Source of the DNA: Oscillospiraceae bacterium
GTDB lineage: Bacteria; Bacillota; Clostridia; Oscillospirales; SIG627
Assembly (NCBI GenBank): GCA_015065325.1
Contig: SVQO01000001.1
Coordinates: 62,001-126,000, forward strand
Length of the DNA stretch: 64,000 bases
Direction of reading: 5' to 3'
Shown here: piece by piece, positions 61,576 to 64,000 of the stretch
Position numbering within the stretch: the first letter of the stretch is position 1
Layout of the letters: each line of letters begins with the position of its first letter
The notes under the pieces: model-generated
What the model was told of the DNA's origin: nothing
The model's database searches: none
The model's input: only the letters and a program-made list of their open reading frames with translations
Translations under genes and position numbers: made by a program

Positions 61576-61581
61576 CAAGGT

Positions 61582-61610
61582 ATTTTATTACAGATTTCTT
61601 TTTTTGTCAA
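61582..61610 (-). promoter_or_regulatory. Promoter of the pheST T-box transcript
   Basis: On the minus strand TTGACA (61605-61610), 17-base spacer, TAAAAT (61582-61587). Confidence 0.9.
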
Positions 61611-61618
61611 GAAAAACC

Positions 61619-61647
61619 TTGACGAACAAAAAACTTTCGTGTATAAT
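61619..61647 (+). promoter_or_regulatory. Promoter of the PerR-type gene
   Basis: TTGACG (61619-61624), 17-base spacer, TATAAT (61642-61647). Confidence 0.88.
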
Positions 61648-61661
61648 GATAACAATTCTCA
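61647..61661 (+). promoter_or_regulatory. Fur/PerR-type operator
   Basis: TGATAAC-A-ATTCTCA matches the 7-1-7 Fur-family consensus TGATAAT-n-ATTATCA at 12 of 14 positions. It abuts the -10 box, so the protein could repress its own gene. Confidence 0.68.
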
Positions 61662-61681
61662 ATAAGAAAAGGAGGAGCGCC

Positions 61682-62056
61682 ATGCAAAAAAGGAATACCG
61701 CTCAGAAAAAGGCAATTTTCTCTGCCCTTTCCTCCAGATGTGACCACCCCTCCGCCACACGACTTTACGAGGATCTGAAGGAGCAGTACCCAAATCTTTC
61801 CCGTGCCACAGTCTATCGCGTGCTCAATTCCGCCGCAGACGAGGGAGAGATCCTTCGTATTCACGCAGGCAACGAGGATCACTTTGACGGAACGCAGAAT
61901 CATTGCCACATCATCTGTACCAGGTGCAATCACATTTTCGACGCCACCTTTCCCAAGGACGTCATTCCTGCCTTGCAGGAGGAATCGGGGTATGAAGTTA
62001 CGAGTAAAAACGTGGTGTTCTACGGACTTTGCCCCGACTGTCAAGGAAATCCGTAA
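61682..62056 (+). CDS. perR: Fur-family regulator, PerR-like
   Basis: A 124-residue Fur-family repressor. The winged helix has SRCDHPSATRLYEDLKEQYP and LSRATVYRVLNSAADEGEIL. The metal region DHFDGTQNHCHIICTRCNHIFD-type (residues split here as EDHFDGTQNHCHI and CTRCNHIFDA) keeps the ligands of PerR: the His of DHPSA, Asp (HFD), His, His and Asp. The Asp at the position that is Glu in Fur points to a peroxide sensor. Two CxxC pairs (CTRC, CPDC) form the structural zinc site. ATG 61682 with GGAGGAG upstream. Confidence 0.88.
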   Translation: MQKRNTAQKKAIFSALSSRCDHPSATRLYEDLKEQYPNLSRATVYRVLNSAADEGEILRIHAGNEDHFDGTQNHCHIICTRCNHIFDATFPKDVIPALQEESGYEVTSKNVVFYGLCPDCQGNP

Positions 62057-62090
62057 AAAAGATCTGCGACTTTCGTCGCAGATCTTTTTT
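62055..62090. terminator. Bidirectional terminator
   Basis: AAAAAAGATCTGCGAC, TTTC loop, GTCGCAGATCTTTTTT, serving perR and the convergent FAD oxidoreductase gene. Confidence 0.95.
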
Positions 62091-63354
62091 AGATGGCAAA
62101 ATTTTCTTTTCTCAGAATTTCCTGCAACGCAGGAACGGAAATTTGGGTGGTATTGATACCGCCCTTTTTCGCGACGTAAACCGCGTTGCCCGCCGCCTGA
62201 CCGATTTGCGCGCAGTAAGGCATAATACGCAGAGAAGCCTGAGCCTCGTGGGATGCGGAGATACATCTTCCCGCAACGAGAAGGTTCTTCATTCCCTTGG
62301 GGATCAGACAGCGATAAGGGATCTGGAACCATTCACCCTCAGCAAAATAGTGGTGGCTGGTGCCGCTTCCCTCGGGGTTGTGAATGTCGATATCGTAATT
62401 GCTGACGGCAACCGCGTCCTCAAATCGTGCCAAAGAAAGGCAATCCTCGTTGGTCAGCACGTATTCACCGACGATCTTACGGCTCTCGCGAATGCCGATT
62501 TGGATCGCGGTGGAAAGCACCCGAGCGTTTTCAAAGGCTTTGAAATTGGATTTGAGAAAGTGGAGCATTTCAAATACCTGCTCTCTTGCCTCGATCTCTG
62601 CCTGCGTGACCTCAAAGCCGTCAATGGGGCTCTTTTTCACGATTCGAGTGGTATTGAAATGGAGCACGCCCTGATTGTAATTCAAGAAAATAAGAACGTT
62701 TTCTCTGGGATTTTGGATCTTTCCCTCTTTTTTCCACTGATCGTACAGAGGATTGATTTGGGGCTTATCCTCTGCATACTGCTCCAGATCCACACCGCCC
62801 AATCGGAAGGAAAGGGTCATGGGCTGGCAAAGGTTGTCCCCTTCTCTGCCCAGCTGAAAATCACAGCCCGCCAAAGCGGAAAGCTCCCCGTCACCGGTAG
62901 CATCCACGAAGTAATCTGCTTCAAAGCGCAAAGTCCCGCCCTTGGTATAGACCTTTACTGCAGAAATGCTTCCATCCTCCACCTCGGTCTGAGTTACCAC
63001 GGAATTGTAAAGCAGTGTCACGCCCGCGGAAAGTGCCATACGGTTCAGCACCAGCTTCATCACTTCTTCGTCAAAGCGGGTATCGTTGTGCTCCCCCGTC
63101 AGACGCTGCATTTCGCGGATCACCTCCAAAAATACGGAGCCGCAAAAATATCCCTTGGTATCATCGGGCTCCTTATCCTTCTGGCGCTTATCCCAATAAC
63201 GCATAAAGGGCATTACCAAAGCGTGCACGGCGGCACCGCCCAGGGCGTTGTAGCGCTCAACGAGAAGGACGGAAAGTCCCTTGCGCGCGGCAGTAATGGC
63301 AGCAGTCGCACCGGCAAAGCCGCCGCCTGCTACGATCAGATCAAATTTTTTCAT
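62089..63354 (-). CDS. FAD-dependent oxidoreductase (FAD_oxidored type), copy 2
   Basis: A 421-residue flavoprotein with the same layout as the 44230 gene: N-terminal FDLIVAGGGFAGATAAITAA, GGAAVHALVMPF, YFVDATGDGELSALAGCDF, and the C-terminal MKNLLVAGRCISASHEAQAS and RIMPYCAQIGQAAGNAVYVA. No signal peptide, so it acts in the cytoplasm. It is divergent from the regulator gene at the window edge, which may control it. The substrate is unknown; relatives are annotated in pathways for modified sugars or organic acids. Confidence 0.9.
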   Translation of the reverse strand: MKKFDLIVAGGGFAGATAAITAARKGLSVLLVERYNALGGAAVHALVMPFMRYWDKRQKDKEPDDTKGYFCGSVFLEVIREMQRLTGEHNDTRFDEEVMKLVLNRMALSAGVTLLYNSVVTQTEVEDGSISAVKVYTKGGTLRFEADYFVDATGDGELSALAGCDFQLGREGDNLCQPMTLSFRLGGVDLEQYAEDKPQINPLYDQWKKEGKIQNPRENVLIFLNYNQGVLHFNTTRIVKKSPIDGFEVTQAEIEAREQVFEMLHFLKSNFKAFENARVLSTAIQIGIRESRKIVGEYVLTNEDCLSLARFEDAVAVSNYDIDIHNPEGSGTSHHYFAEGEWFQIPYRCLIPKGMKNLLVAGRCISASHEAQASLRIMPYCAQIGQAAGNAVYVAKKGGINTTQISVPALQEILRKENFAI

Positions 63355-63433
63355 CTCGTTCTCCTCACCTTCGTTTCTTGATTTAGTTATAAAAGATAGC
63401 GCTCCCCAATTCTACAAATTATGAAAGATAACC

Positions 63434-63462
63434 TTGCACAAAAGAAAGAATTGTGTTAGGAT
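63434..63462 (+). promoter_or_regulatory. Promoter of the regulator gene at the window edge
   Basis: TTGCAC (63434-63439), 17-base spacer, TAGGAT (63457-63462) with TGT before it (extended -10). Confidence 0.68.
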
Positions 63463-63490
63463 AAGAAAAAACACGCGAAAAGGAAGCAAT

Positions 63491-64000
63491 ATGACCTATA
63501 CTCCCCTCACCGAACTGATCCACGCTCTGGAAGCGGGAACTAAGCTGCATATCAGCGTGGCGTTTTTCAGTCCCGTTTACAACCGCTTGATCCGCCTGCC
63601 CTCCTCACAAATCATTCACTCCTCCGCCTACTGTACGGAAACCAAAAGGATCTCCGAGCAGCTGTCCGAATGCTACCGCATCCGTGAAAAAAAATTCAAA
63701 CGAGCAAAGGAAGAAAAAAAGCCCTTCGTTTCTCTATGCCCCTACGGCATTACCGAATATCTTCATCCCGTGCTTTTTCGTAACTCGGTGATCTGTCTGA
63801 TCATGATCTCGGGAAACACTCCCGCGGCAGGCGTCGCACCCGACTTCACACAAAATGCCCTTTCCAAAGCAAAAGTGATGGAGAACCACATCCTCCTCTT
63901 GATGGAATCAGCCCCCGTCTCTCCCGACGAGCCGGACGCCTTCTCCGCCCAAGCAACCCGGATCCTGCGAGACGGAATGGCAGACAAGATCAGCGTAAAG
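63491..64000 (+). CDS. PocR-like sensor domain protein, probably AraC-type regulator (cut by window end)
   Basis: An open frame of 170 codons without stop, beginning MTYTPLTELIHALEAGTKLH with AGGAAG seven bases upstream. The segment KPFVSLCPYGITEYLHPVLF and NSVICLIMISGNTPAAG resembles the PocR-type ligand-binding domain that precedes AraC helix-turn-helix domains in many Clostridia. The DNA-binding part would lie beyond the window. It is divergent from the FAD oxidoreductase, a common regulator-target arrangement. Family call is moderate because the diagnostic C-terminus is not visible. Confidence 0.65.
   Translation, partial: MTYTPLTELIHALEAGTKLHISVAFFSPVYNRLIRLPSSQIIHSSAYCTETKRISEQLSECYRIREKKFKRAKEEKKPFVSLCPYGITEYLHPVLFRNSVICLIMISGNTPAAGVAPDFTQNALSKAKVMENHILLLMESAPVSPDEPDAFSAQATRILRDGMADKISVK

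Overview
The window looks like a piece of chromosome from an anaerobic, probably spore-forming member of the Clostridia (Firmicutes/Bacillota), of moderate GC. The grounds are: perfect CIRCE control of hrcA-grpE-dnaK-dnaJ, a T-box leader on pheST, a PerR-type Fur protein, a CarD-type regulator, many TTGACA/TATAAT promoters (often with an extended TGn -10), strong AGGAGG ribosome sites, lipoprotein signal peptides, a DacF-type D,D-carboxypeptidase, and a 23-codon gene resembling spoVM. A more exact placing (for example an Oscillospirales-like lineage) is inference. I see no rRNA, tRNA, CRISPR array, insertion sequence, integrase or phage gene. This reads as ordinary chromosome with some accessory operons.

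Layout. 1-0.93 kb: a LysR regulator. 0.95-9.1 kb: a seven-gene minus-strand envelope and protein-handling operon (M16 protease pair, lgt, folD, then three exported trigger-factor-like proteins). 9.3-14.0 kb: GTP-type PEP carboxykinase, an SNF symporter and an orphan sugar-ABC ATPase. 14.3-17.2 kb: a small HTH-like protein, a polyprenyl diphosphate synthase and a D,D-carboxypeptidase. 17.25-20.4 kb (minus): a divergent GyrB/ParE-type subunit, a YigZ/IMPACT protein and an unknown protein. 20.57-25.46 kb: a five-gene sugar operon (FGGY kinase, fucose-isomerase-fold protein, SIS isomerase, TIM-like isomerase, YjbQ), the best candidate for an undescribed pathway. 25.6-29.8 kb (minus): an orphan solute-binding lipoprotein, dUTPase and an NhaC antiporter with an unusual N-terminus. 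29.87-33.9 kb: a MarR regulator with two perfect tandem operators, coupled to a heterodimeric ABC exporter. 33.9-38.1 kb: a leucine-rich-repeat lipoprotein, an unknown protein plus secreted nuclease, CarD and a cell-wall glucosaminidase. 38.2-43.06 kb: the heat-shock operon. 43.2-50.1 kb: Dus, a FAD oxidoreductase, two lipoproteins (one a CE2/SGNH-like protein lacking catalytic Ser and His), a DUF3343/cysteine desulfurase pair, a lipid kinase and an HPr-like protein lacking His15. 50.2-57.0 kb: yhiN-like, DUF2344, proS and nadABC in one long operon. 57.0-57.85 kb: a spoVM-like gene, a 48-codon membrane peptide and an unknown divergent gene. 57.86-61.6 kb: pheST with its T-box. 61.6-64 kb: PerR, a second FAD oxidoreductase and the start of a PocR/AraC-like regulator cut by the window edge.

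How the genes may work together. The 1-9 kb operon makes sense as an extracytoplasmic protein maturation module: lipoprotein lipidation by Lgt, foldase-like proteins anchored outside, and peptidases. In the 20.6-25.4 kb operon, isomerisation, phosphorylation and two further phosphosugar isomerisations could turn an unknown sugar into a central-pathway intermediate, with uptake perhaps shared with the solute-binding lipoprotein next door and the orphan MsmK/UgpC-type ATPase at 12.9 kb. Several housekeeping genes are set as bidirectionally terminated, independently promoted units.

All calls were made by eye from motifs, start-site context and family knowledge. No database search or structure prediction was run.
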